Source: Enterospora canceri
Lineage: Eukaryota; Microsporidia; Enterocytozoonidae
Direction: 5' to 3'
NCBI GenBank assembly: GCA_002087915.1
Contig: LWDP01000024.1
Coordinates: 1 to 28,323 of the forward strand
DNA: 28,323 nt
Positions 16,709 through 23,531 of this stretch are shown here, one piece after another. The notes under the pieces are model-generated. The model made no database searches and was not told the DNA's origin. It was given only the letters and a program-made list of their open reading frames with translations. Positions within the stretch are counted from its first letter, which is position 1; each line of letters begins with the position of its first letter. Both the position numbers and the translations under genes were made by a program.

Positions 16709-17341
16709 CTAAAACACCTTACTAAACTTCTTCTTACTTGGCTTCACCATTCCACGAATTATCGCATGCTTGGCCCATCCAACCAGAATGGTCAGAACGG
16801 GAAACAGAATCAGCAGATTCACCATTCTCCTGATCGTCTTGGCCTCCTCGATGTTCTTGTTTTGCTGTGTGTTGTAGTAGTAGTTCTCAGACCTGAGATT
16901 GTCCATGTGGGTGCTCAGGGTGTGAAGGACGTCTCGTAGCTGGTCTATTCCTGCGTCAGTCTCCCTCTCCTTCTTGCTCACGTAGCAAGACATGCTGTAG
17001 TAAATGGTCTTCTTTGATGCATTTGTTACCATAATGACGTATTCACCTGGGGCAGTAAACTTCTTCTTGTAGGGCGTCTGTTCCACTTTCTCACCCATTT
17101 CGTCAAAGTAGCTCGATTCATCGGTGTCGTCCGAGTCGCCCTCGTTCTCCTTCTTGGCCCTGCTCGATGGCTTCTTCACTGTCACTCTGAGTCCCTTGAT
17201 GTTTGCTGGTGGCGTAATCTGCACCAGAAACTGCTCGTCTTCTGTTGTCACCTCCTGGACGTACGTGTGCACCTCTTCTACCATGAGATCCCTGTCCCTG
17301 TTTACGAATGACTGAATCAAGCCAAACAAAATGGTAAGCAT
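16709..17341 (-). CDS. p24/EMP24-family cargo receptor (GOLD domain), divergent
   Basis: p24 proteins cycle between ER and Golgi in COPII and COPI vesicles. The 210-residue product has an N-terminal hydrophobic segment (MLTILFGLIQSFV), a GOLD-like beta domain ending YVIMVTNASKKTIYYSMSCYV, a coiled-coil stretch (about 130-165, RSENYYYNTQQNKNIEEA, equivalent to the R-E-x-x-x-R-x-x-x-E-S-x-N region), one membrane segment (about 173-195) and a lysine-rich cytosolic tail ending KKKFSKVF. Two oddities: the GOLD domain has only one cysteine (Cys119), so the usual disulfide seems absent, and a charged Ser/Asp/Glu-rich insertion at about 60-93 interrupts it. The start is supported by AATTAGCCC directly before the ATG. 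Length is typical for p24 (about 200-220). Confidence 0.75.
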   Translation of the reverse strand: MLTILFGLIQSFVNRDRDLMVEEVHTYVQEVTTEDEQFLVQITPPANIKGLRVTVKKPSSRAKKENEGDSDDTDESSYFDEMGEKVEQTPYKKKFTAPGEYVIMVTNASKKTIYYSMSCYVSKKERETDAGIDQLRDVLHTLSTHMDNLRSENYYYNTQQNKNIEEAKTIRRMVNLLILFPVLTILVGWAKHAIIRGMVKPSKKKFSKVF

Positions 17342-17387
17342 GGGCTAATTACCGTCTTAGTTAAATAAATGGTGAAATGGTACCAAT

Positions 17388-18311
17388 TTATTGCTTAATT
17401 CTGTTTCGTACACTAAGAACGTGCTGTTTGAAGGGGTCTCCATTTGCACCAAAGTGCCCTATGATTTTGTCCAAATTATCAAGGTGCTGGACGAATAAAC
17501 CAGATTGAAACCCAAGTGTCACAAATGATCCGTACTGTCTGTTCAACAGGTTCTTGAACGTATCCGAGTCCTTCTTAATCAGCAGTGTCTCCACCAGTGT
17601 AAGCAGGTAGACCAGGTTGTTGTAGAAGTACTCACTACCAAACTTATTGAATCCCTTTAGAACTTCCTTGCTTACCAAATTGGTCAATTCCTTCTTATTT
17701 TCATCACTGTTTTCCATTGGATAGAGGAAGCCAATCATCACGTTGTAGTCATCTGGTCTCTCTGTCTTCTCAATGATCTCCCTGTACGTCAGAATGTGTC
17801 CTGTTAGACCGTGTTTGGTTGCTGATTCTTCATATTCAACAGGATCCTTGCTGTTGTAGTAGAAGATGAGAAAGTGGCACTCAAACTTGTTTGTGACAGT
17901 CTTCATCAGGTTATGGAACATCTTCCTAGGCATATAGTGATATTGGTGTTTATAACGGTATTCATCACCCTGAATATTGTGAACTGCTATAAAGAGGTTG
18001 TCTTGTGCTACGCCAATCTCTTCTTCCTCAGCCCCAGTTGCTATCAACGCATCCAACTCCCTGGGACTCAGATTGCTGTAGTCTTCTCTCAGTCCGAATA
18101 CTTCGTTACTTATTTTTCCAGTTAAGCACTGGCTGAATTCACCAATTTCAAAAAGATATTTTCTAACGTGTGTCCTCTTAATGTGGTACTTCTTATCCAG
18201 TTTGTTGTTTATGAAGAGTAGTAGTGTGATAATAAATACAACTAGCGTGATAATACCAATGATCAGCAGAAGAATGTCATGTGATGGTTTTTTGAAGAAT
18301 CCTGTTTTCAT
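17388..18311 (-). CDS. Predicted single-pass (type II) membrane protein, 307 aa
   Basis: Function not recognised. Residues 1-12 are basic and soluble (MKTGFFKKPSHD), followed by one long membrane segment (about 13-37, ILLLIIGIITLVVF) and then IKRTHVRKY. The bulk (about 45-307) is a soluble mixed alpha/beta domain with an acidic patch (TGAEEEEIG, about 93-101), an aromatic basic stretch (RYKHQYHYMPRKMF) and a helical C-terminal third. No signal-peptide cleavage site is evident, so a signal anchor is likely. The ATG follows ATACCCCCTTA. It lies 46 bp upstream of the p24 gene on the same strand and is divergent from the 18412 gene. Confidence 0.75.
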   Translation of the reverse strand: MKTGFFKKPSHDILLLIIGIITLVVFIITLLLFINNKLDKKYHIKRTHVRKYLFEIGEFSQCLTGKISNEVFGLREDYSNLSPRELDALIATGAEEEEIGVAQDNLFIAVHNIQGDEYRYKHQYHYMPRKMFHNLMKTVTNKFECHFLIFYYNSKDPVEYEESATKHGLTGHILTYREIIEKTERPDDYNVMIGFLYPMENSDENKKELTNLVSKEVLKGFNKFGSEYFYNNLVYLLTLVETLLIKKDSDTFKNLLNRQYGSFVTLGFQSGLFVQHLDNLDKIIGHFGANGDPFKQHVLSVRNRIKQ

Positions 18312-18411
18312 TAAGGGGGTATTTGAGTAGTCACCAGAATAGGATCCAATTTAGTAGGGTACAATTCTAGTAAGATATTTGTGTATGAATAAATTCAACC
18401 TAATCAATTGA
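18312..18411. promoter_or_regulatory. Divergent intergenic region, 100 bp
   Basis: On the minus side a run AAGGGGGTAT places CCCCC a few bases before the ATG of the membrane protein. On the plus side the nearest C-rich element is the weaker CAACCTAATCAATTGA before the ATG at 18412. Confidence 0.5.
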
Positions 18412-19134
18412 ATGACAGACAGAAAACCACCAGTAAAAATAACAGCGTGTGATAAAGTGGACGAGAATCCATTTGTGAGAGAGTACGAGAGGAAAGAGAG
18501 CAGGCCAGTGGTGAAGGAGAAGGTAAAGAGAATTTTGAAGCTGGAATTGTTGCAAAGAAAAATAGTCAAGGCGAATCCAAAGAAGACACAAAAAAGGAAG
18601 TCAGGAATCGTGGAAGACGTGAAGATAATAGCACAGAATGAGATAGAATTCAACAGGGATGGAGAAATCAAGTACTACGTCTATCCATGCACAATAGAGG
18701 GCACATTTCTATCACACCTGGCATCTGCCCTAAAGTGTGCCCATGATAACTACAAAAACAGCCTGAAATATTTCTACGTGAAATTGAACAGGGGTCTAAT
18801 CAAATTTGAGAGAGAAATATCCTGTACCAGTGATATCAAAAGAGATTTGATTGAGAATGACATAATGCACCACAGTATCAATGGGAAGATTGTGGTGACT
18901 GATACATCAAATATGATGGTTGATATGCTCTCCAATCTAAGAAGAAGCAGAATCAAGGAGTGTATTGTCCTATCAAGGGATGAGTTTGAGTATGGATCAG
19001 TAAGGATATTTAGGGTAAAGGAGACCAAGATAATCAGAATGGGAGAGACAAAACGATACTACTACGAGACAAGTGGAATAATGTATTTGGAGGATATTAA
19101 GACAGAGGAGTATGAGATAGTCAATATTGAATAA
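18412..19134 (+). CDS. Hypothetical basic protein, 240 aa
   Basis: Function not recognised. The N-terminal third (about 1-70) is lysine/arginine-rich and proline-containing (RKPPVKITACDK, ANPKKTQKRKSG), resembling a nuclear-localisation or nucleic-acid-binding tail. The remainder (about 80-240) looks like a folded alpha/beta domain with several predicted strands (KYYVYPCTIEGTF, LKYFYVKLNRGLIKFE, GKIVVTD, KECIVLS) and an acidic end (EDIKTEEYEIVNIE). No membrane segment. The gene ends only 7 bases before the ATG of the next gene (19142), so the two probably share overlapping transcripts. The start lacks a strong C-rich motif; CAACC lies about 13 bases upstream. Confidence 0.7.
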   Translation: MTDRKPPVKITACDKVDENPFVREYERKESRPVVKEKVKRILKLELLQRKIVKANPKKTQKRKSGIVEDVKIIAQNEIEFNRDGEIKYYVYPCTIEGTFLSHLASALKCAHDNYKNSLKYFYVKLNRGLIKFEREISCTSDIKRDLIENDIMHHSINGKIVVTDTSNMMVDMLSNLRRSRIKECIVLSRDEFEYGSVRIFRVKETKIIRMGETKRYYYETSGIMYLEDIKTEEYEIVNIE

Positions 19135-19141
19135 ATAGCCC

Positions 19142-19420
19142 ATGGCATTATTTATTGAAAGAGTAGTTGGGTTTCTTCTAAGTCCAGTTTATGACACCAA
19201 GGGAATACTTGAGAATGAAAGAGTGGTGAATGTGACTGAAAACAGTCTGATTGAGGTAACAACGAGGGAATTGGAGGAGAATCAACCTGTTTTGAACAAT
19301 TCCACGGTGTGTTTGATTGGGTTGTCTGTGCTTTTATCAGGACTTGTGTTGTACAGGACGATCAATTGTGTGATTAAGAGAAGGAGATCAGGATCAGCTG
19401 ATTTGTCAAGAACGATTTAA
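19142..19420 (+). CDS. Array membrane protein 1 (small single-pass protein, 92 aa)
   Basis: First of five small membrane-protein genes in tandem. The N-terminus is hydrophobic with the motif GFLLSPVYD (about 10-18). Then comes a polar segment with N-glycosylation sequons (NVT at 30-32, NNST near 52-54), one membrane segment (about 57-73, LIGLSVLLSGLVLY), and a short basic cytosolic tail (IKRRRSGS). The ATG directly follows ATAGCCC. It shares the LSP[VI][YF] N-terminal motif and the membrane-segment-then-RRRS layout with the next two genes. No known family was recognised; a surface or ER/Golgi location is inferred from the sequons and topology. Confidence 0.72.
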   Translation: MALFIERVVGFLLSPVYDTKGILENERVVNVTENSLIEVTTRELEENQPVLNNSTVCLIGLSVLLSGLVLYRTINCVIKRRRSGSADLSRTI

Positions 19421-19487
19421 ATGAAAAAAGTTGAACCTGATATTGATTTACTAATATGGTGTCTTAAAGAGTGAAATAAAGAACCCC

Positions 19488-19781
19488 ATGTTCTTCTTCT
19501 TTAACATGATATACGGGGTTGGTTTCCTTCCAGTATTCAAAGTGATTCATAGGATGATTAATCAGAATGAAACGGCAGAAGAAGTGATTGGGACAACCAC
19601 TGCAGTACCTGATCCATCATACTCTACCTTAAACGGTAATGTTCCATGGATTATTGGAATTTGTTCGGCATTGTCACTTGTGATGATCTTTGGTTTGATT
19701 AGGTGTCTAATCAGAGGAAGAAGATCAAGAAGAATTGATATTGGTCTGAGTGAGATGAACACAGCTGCAAATATGAAATGA
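19488..19781 (+). CDS. Array membrane protein 2 (small single-pass protein, 97 aa)
   Basis: Second member of the array. The N-terminus is strongly hydrophobic (MFFFFNMIYGVGFLPVFKVI), corresponding to the GFLLSPVYD motif of member 1. A sequon NET (about 27-29) and a Thr/Pro/Ser-rich segment (GTTTAVPDPSYS) follow, then a membrane segment (about 54-71, WIIGICSALSLVMIFGL) and a basic tail RCLIRGRRSRRID. The arrangement and the RRS-type basic juxtamembrane stretch match member 1. The ATG directly follows GAACCCC. The first hydrophobic stretch may be a cleaved signal peptide or a second membrane segment; this cannot be decided by eye. Confidence 0.73.
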   Translation: MFFFFNMIYGVGFLPVFKVIHRMINQNETAEEVIGTTTAVPDPSYSTLNGNVPWIIGICSALSLVMIFGLIRCLIRGRRSRRIDIGLSEMNTAANMK

Positions 19782-19857
19782 ATGAATTGTATAACATATT
19801 TGTATCCAGTATTACTTTTTCAATAACTGATATTTATACCTGTATTTGATTCAACCC

Positions 19858-20157
19858 ATGTTTTACTTTTATTCAATGGTATTTGCCTACTTGTTGAGTC
19901 CAATATTCAATCAAATTGATCAGATCAAACAGAGGAAGCCAGTGAATTTCACAAATGCGATCGACTGGCATTATGGTGGCCAACAACAGAATCAACAAAC
20001 CAGTTTACCTGAACACAACATTTCAATCTGTATTACAGTGATATCAGTTGTCATTGGAATTGGATTGATCATTAAGCTGATATCGTATATTCTAAGTAGA
20101 AAATGCATGCCAGCTGTACCACCAGTTGATGAGACAGAGATGATTGATTATTATTGA
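19858..20157 (+). CDS. Array membrane protein 3 (small single-pass protein, 99 aa)
   Basis: Third array member. The ATG at 19858 directly follows TCAACCC; the frame opens a few codons earlier without an ATG. The N-terminus MFYFYSMVFAYLLSPIFNQI carries the same LLSP[VI][YF] motif as member 1. Then there is a Gln/Asn-rich ectodomain-like segment (GGQQQNQQTS) with sequons NFT (about 31-33) and NIS (about 54-56), a membrane segment (about 57-77, ITVISVVIGIGLIIKLI), and a tail SRKCMPAVPPVDETEMIDYY that ends in acidic and tyrosine residues. The tail is longer and less basic than in members 1 and 2. Confidence 0.73.
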   Translation: MFYFYSMVFAYLLSPIFNQIDQIKQRKPVNFTNAIDWHYGGQQQNQQTSLPEHNISICITVISVVIGIGLIIKLISYILSRKCMPAVPPVDETEMIDYY

Positions 20158-20222
20158 TTTTACAATTTGCTATCCTACTGATTTAAGCTTATTTTACTAA
20201 TAAAACGTGTTTTGATCCATGG

Positions 20223-20465
20223 ATGGCCAATAAAACAGAAGATCATTTGCTTTTAGATGTATCAAATCAGGTAATGGATTACAACACATTAATCTTGATA
20301 CTATCATTAACAATAATAGGCGTATGTCTGACTACTTATTGTGCATTATGGTGCTATTACAAGATAAGAATAGAAGGTGCAGCATTATTGATACAGGAAG
20401 TAGAAATGGAGATGGCTATGCACGATAACAACAGACAAATGAGCATACGTTCACGTATTAATTAA
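20223..20465 (+). CDS. Array membrane protein 4 (small single-pass protein, 80 aa)
   Basis: Fourth array member, of a second subtype. It has no N-terminal hydrophobic stretch; it starts MANKTEDHLLLD with sequon NKT at residues 3-5, has one membrane segment (about 21-44) ending in TTYCALWCYYKIR, and a C-terminal tail rich in Glu/Met and then basic residues (MSIRSRIN). The YC-x-LW motif at the membrane exit is shared with member 5 (FYCTLWHC), indicating that these two are paralogues. The start context is GATCCATGGATGG; an ATG at 20219 is followed quickly by a stop, so 20223 is used. The CCC motif is weak here. Confidence 0.65.
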   Translation: MANKTEDHLLLDVSNQVMDYNTLILILSLTIIGVCLTTYCALWCYYKIRIEGAALLIQEVEMEMAMHDNNRQMSIRSRIN

Positions 20466-20508
20466 TTAATACTTGTTTTTTAAACTATTTTTTAATCATA
20501 TTCAGGCT

Positions 20509-20703
20509 ATGTTGAATCTTAAGAATGAAACAATTGCTGTTTGTGAAATACAAAGGGAGTTGGTATTTGGATTGGTGTTTGTGATCATGTTTCTAGTTGG
20601 ATTACTGTTTTATTGCACTTTATGGCATTGTACTTTTATTGCATCAAGTAATAGAATTGTTCACAGTAATCAGCGCAATAATCCAATTTACCAGCCTGAT
20701 TAA
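20509..20703 (+). CDS. Array membrane protein 5 (small single-pass protein, 64 aa)
   Basis: Fifth array member and the smallest. From the ATG at 20509 the product starts MLNLKNETIAVCE (sequon NET at 6-8), has one membrane segment (about 22-41, VFGLVFVIMFLVGLLFY) running into CTLWHC, and a short polar tail ending NNPIYQPD. It shares NxT-near-start, membrane segment and YC-x-LW layout with member 4. The upstream frame is open for 12 more codons without an ATG (it would need TTG). No CCC motif directly precedes the ATG (CAGGCT), so the start and even the reality of the gene are less sure than for its neighbours. Confidence 0.6.
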   Translation: MLNLKNETIAVCEIQRELVFGLVFVIMFLVGLLFYCTLWHCTFIASSNRIVHSNQRNNPIYQPD

Positions 20704-20767
20704 TCATAAATTGCCTATTGAAGATGTTAAACAATTTGTAATTATTCTAATCACCCCAGTAATATAA

Positions 20768-21001
20768 ATGAGTAAAACATTTAAAGACAAAAAAATAACT
20801 CGTGGGCAAATACAAAAGAAAATAAACGAGGAAAATAGGAAGGAAGCAGAGAAGATTGAAGCAGAATTACGCGAGGCAGAGCGGTGGTACGATCCAAAAC
20901 GGGTTACGAAGTGCGATATACGAAAAGTGCGGGACATTGATACAGTTAAAAAGAAGGAGATACTTCGTAAGAAGTACGAGGAGGAATACAACAACATGTG
21001 A
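20768..21001 (+). CDS. Small charged coiled-coil protein, 77 aa
   Basis: Function not recognised. The product is almost entirely charged and helical: ITRGQIQKKINEENRKEAEK, then EAELREAERWYDPKRVTKCD, and a lysine/glutamate-rich end (KKKEILRKKYEEEYNN). The central WYDPKRV could be a conserved contact motif. No membrane segment. The ATG lies 8 bases after CACCCCAGTAATATAA, a plausible start motif at a longer spacing than usual. It is convergent with the small gene at 21007, with only 5 bases between the two stop codons. Small charged helical proteins of this kind are common among reduced spliceosome or ribosome-assembly factors, but nothing specific can be assigned. Confidence 0.62.
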   Translation: MSKTFKDKKITRGQIQKKINEENRKEAEKIEAELREAERWYDPKRVTKCDIRKVRDIDTVKKKEILRKKYEEEYNNM

Positions 21002-21006
21002 TAAAT

Positions 21007-21180
21007 TTATTGCTTACTCAATCGTAGAAAGGCCTCCTTGTTGATGATTTCAATGTTTTCGTCATCCGCTATTTTTACATAGGATTGGAGACTTCTTTGT
21101 ATCGTAGCACTGTATTTCTTGTTGTTATACGTCAAATAGAGGGTGTCTTTGACTACGTAGACGTCTGAAATGGCATCCAT
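21007..21180 (-). CDS. Small hypothetical protein, 57 aa (72 aa from an alternative start at 21225)
   Basis: Function not recognised. From the ATG at 21180 the product is MDAISDVYVVKDTLYLTYNN followed by a basic/serine segment and an acidic stretch (ADDENIEIINKE), suggesting a small beta-rich fold. An in-frame ATG at 21225 adds 15 residues and follows TATTTATGCCTAAAT, whose GCC could be a weak start motif; but that extension overlaps the TTTGTTTGTTTTAAGC element shared with other spacers, which favours the shorter form. No membrane segment. Because of its size this is a lower-confidence gene. Confidence 0.45.
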   Translation of the reverse strand: MDAISDVYVVKDTLYLTYNNKKYSATIQRSLQSYVKIADDENIEIINKEAFLRLSKQ

Positions 21181-21259
21181 CTTTATTTTATGTGTTACTA
21201 GGATGAATTTGTTTGTTTTAAGCATATTTAGGCATAAATACAGAATATTTAGTTTATTC

Positions 21260-21841
21260 TCACAGTCCTCTGAAGTACGAGCGTATTCTCCTCATTTCAT
21301 CCACTTCTACGCTCACTTTCTCCTCTTTCAGCATCCCTTCCACCTTCTTAAGACTACTCAGCATTTTTGGCATTTGTTCCATTTTGTCGGCCAATCCACC
21401 GTGTTCCCTGCCGCTATAGTTCATTTTGTATCCATCGTAGCCTCTTTCTGCCCCCACATGTTTGTATAACACATTTTCCTTTATCTTCTGTACAACATTT
21501 TCCATGTAATAATTTCTGTATTTCTCCAATGTATCCCTCCTTGTAAAACACAAATCCAAATATTTCTCATTCATCTTATCCACCTTCTTTGGACTCACAG
21601 TTTTATCTGTTTTCTCTGTTCTCTTCTCCAAAATACTCTCCATTTTCTCCAATAAGTCCCGATCCTTCTTTCCATCTCCTACTAATTTTCTAACCTGTTC
21701 CATTATTATTCCGACTGACTCCACTTTCACCTTACAAGTATCATCCTTGTTCTCTGCCACTTTCTCATTCTCTATCTTCTTTGGTGGCTTAATACTCTTC
21801 TTCCGTCCACTTTTTTTCAAAGTGTTTGACAATTTTCTCAT
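21260..21841 (-). CDS. Hypothetical basic helical protein, 193 aa
   Basis: Function not recognised. The N-terminus is strongly basic (MRKLSNTLKKSGRKKSIKPP), as in nuclear or RNA-binding proteins. A helical middle (about 45-125) carries QVRKLVGDGKKDRDLLEKME and LDLCFTRRDTLEKYRNYYME; a glycine/tyrosine stretch follows (RGYDGYKMNYSGREHGG, about 143-160), then a charged helix to the end. No membrane segment. The ATG directly follows AAAAAGGCCC. It is divergent from the NOP9-like gene with 33 bp between the two ATGs. Confidence 0.7.
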   Translation of the reverse strand: MRKLSNTLKKSGRKKSIKPPKKIENEKVAENKDDTCKVKVESVGIIMEQVRKLVGDGKKDRDLLEKMESILEKRTEKTDKTVSPKKVDKMNEKYLDLCFTRRDTLEKYRNYYMENVVQKIKENVLYKHVGAERGYDGYKMNYSGREHGGLADKMEQMPKMLSSLKKVEGMLKEEKVSVEVDEMRRIRSYFRGL

Positions 21842-21874
21842 GGGCCTTTTTGAATAATCTTTTTTTGCCTACAA
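21842..21874. promoter_or_regulatory. 33-bp divergent promoter between the 193-aa gene and the NOP9-like gene
   Basis: The spacer is almost only T-rich sequence flanked by GGGCC (CCC motif for the minus gene) and TTTTTTTGCCTACAA before the plus ATG. TTTTTGCCTAC closely resembles the TTTTTAGCCTAC before the UTP4-like gene at 5216, another ribosome-assembly gene. Confidence 0.55.
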
Positions 21875-23254
21875 ATGGCAGTATCAAAAATTAAAAGAGC
21901 CCAAACCAATAAAAAGAAACAGAAAATAACTAAAACAGAGCATAATGAAACAATAGAATACGTCAGCATCATAGACAAGTCATCCATAAACAACGAATCA
22001 GTACAAATCATCTTAAATGAAATTGGTGCTGATTTAAGTGACGTAATATCATCAGATGCGTGCATTGATACCATGAAATGTATTGTAGACCAATGCAAAG
22101 CAACTGAATTACTTGAATTATTCTGCAAAATCAACTTAGAATGCATCTACAAATTTGCTGGAGCCAAGAATATCGAAAATATTCTTGCCAAAATGAATGA
22201 AATCAACCAGACCAATTGTACAGACTCATTCTGCAATACTGTACTAGAGAAGTTCAACCAAATTGACATCAACAACCTGATCAATGATGAAAACAGTTCT
22301 CATGCATTCAGAAAGCTCCTTACACTTCTCACTGGCAAAATAATCTACAAGAATGACGTGGTTTCTGGATTCCACCCAGATAACAAATTCATTCTTCAGT
22401 TCAAGAAGAGTGTCCTGCTCCATTACGTGTTTAGGGAGAACTCAAAGGATACTGTTTGGATTGGACTGATGCATTTCATTCAGGCAACAAAGAGCCAGAA
22501 ATTCATCAAAAAAAGCATTGATTTCATGATTGAGAATGTTAAAGAGAGAAGGAAGAAGAATGGGACTGAACTAATCTCTAATTTCATGAGAAATAAGGCA
22601 TTCTTCTATGAGAAAGTGGCCGAGTTAGCAAATGACTCGAATAGTGCACTTCTGGTTGATTTTATCAAAAATGACCTAAGAAGCCTACAAATCAAGCAAA
22701 ATTATCTAGTACAGAAAATACTAAGGCATAGTAGAACAAATCTGATTGAATACCTTGATATTGATGAAGACTGGGGGAATAACGTGTTCATTGCTGCTAT
22801 GATCAATCTCCTGAATACAGGAAAGAGCAACATGGTTGAACAGTTCATAGGAAGAAAGGAAGGAGTAGCAAAAGCAGGTGTATTCTACACATTCATCCTA
22901 GAAAGATATAACAACGAAGTAGATACGAAATACGTTGATTTGGTCTGCAAAATGCTACAAAACGGCAATGATGGTCTCGAGAACACTGGCAGCAACAAGA
23001 TAGCAGGGGATTTCGTGAAATATTTCAACAAGAAAATAATCAACAGCAAAGCAGGAAAGAAGCTGCTGATGGCATTTGCTGAGTCGAAATGCGACCAGGA
23101 GATCGTGAGCGGCTTCTTTGACCAGAATATCGAGTTATTTTATGGAATTGAAAAATGGGATAATCTTCATAAATTCATGCATAGAGTTGCAGCAGTCACC
23201 AGTGGAAAAACGAGAAACAAGGCATGTGAAATTCTGAGAAAGTCGAAACCGTAA
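21875..23254 (+). CDS. NOP9: NOP9-like pumilio-repeat protein (18S rRNA maturation)
   Basis: In yeast, Nop9 is a nucleolar pumilio-type RNA-binding protein needed for 18S rRNA processing. The 459-residue product has a basic N-terminus (KIKRAQTNKKKQK), then helical repeats. The clearest family signature is SSHAFRKLLTLLTGK at about 141-155, matching the A-S-H-V-x-R-x-L-L-x-x-L-x-G block that marks NOP9 proteins. A later TGSNKIAGDFVKYFNKKIIN (about 382-401) would be part of a C-terminal repeat. Individual repeats are degenerate, and the protein is shorter than yeast Nop9 (666 aa). Another nucleolar pumilio protein (PUF6/PUM3 type) is the main alternative. Upstream TTTTTTTGCCTACAA serves as the start motif. 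It is followed 21 bp later by KSH1 on the same strand. Confidence 0.55.
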   Translation: MAVSKIKRAQTNKKKQKITKTEHNETIEYVSIIDKSSINNESVQIILNEIGADLSDVISSDACIDTMKCIVDQCKATELLELFCKINLECIYKFAGAKNIENILAKMNEINQTNCTDSFCNTVLEKFNQIDINNLINDENSSHAFRKLLTLLTGKIIYKNDVVSGFHPDNKFILQFKKSVLLHYVFRENSKDTVWIGLMHFIQATKSQKFIKKSIDFMIENVKERRKKNGTELISNFMRNKAFFYEKVAELANDSNSALLVDFIKNDLRSLQIKQNYLVQKILRHSRTNLIEYLDIDEDWGNNVFIAAMINLLNTGKSNMVEQFIGRKEGVAKAGVFYTFILERYNNEVDTKYVDLVCKMLQNGNDGLENTGSNKIAGDFVKYFNKKIINSKAGKKLLMAFAESKCDQEIVSGFFDQNIELFYGIEKWDNLHKFMHRVAAVTSGKTRNKACEILRKSKP

Positions 23255-23275
23255 TTTGGTACAAATATTTCACCC

Positions 23276-23497
23276 ATGTCCGCACTCACCTCTTTTGATG
23301 CTTTCATTAGGGCTCTTTTGCTGCTTGTAGTCACCGTCACAGTTGCACAGCGTAGATTCCCGTCCTTCTTTGAGAAGAAAGAGGGTACATCCAGCATCTA
23401 CACCAAATTGACGATTGTGGGAGAGAGACTCAGCCTCTACGTCTCCCTCATCCTCCTCTACCACAACATTAGGAAGTTTGTTGGCTTCTTCGTATAA
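23276..23497 (+). CDS. KSH1: Kish/TMEM167 family protein
   Basis: Small Golgi/early-secretory membrane protein essential for secretion in yeast and animals. The 73-residue product aligns end to end with the family (72-74 aa): MSALTSFDAFIRALLLLV as the N-terminal signal-like/membrane segment, then RRFPSFFEKKEGTSSIYTKL (family L-x-P-S-L-L-D-x-x-K-x-G), the diagnostic IVGERLSLYVS (family R-I-G-E-R-x-S-P-Y-V-x), and a second membrane segment (about 53-70). The start is exact, with TTTCACCC directly before the ATG. It is 21 bp downstream of the NOP9-like gene and convergent with the coiled-coil gene. Confidence 0.92.
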   Translation: MSALTSFDAFIRALLLLVVTVTVAQRRFPSFFEKKEGTSSIYTKLTIVGERLSLYVSLILLYHNIRKFVGFFV

Positions 23498-23531
23498 AAC
23501 AACTAGATAAATAGTCAGGTGGTATCCCTGT

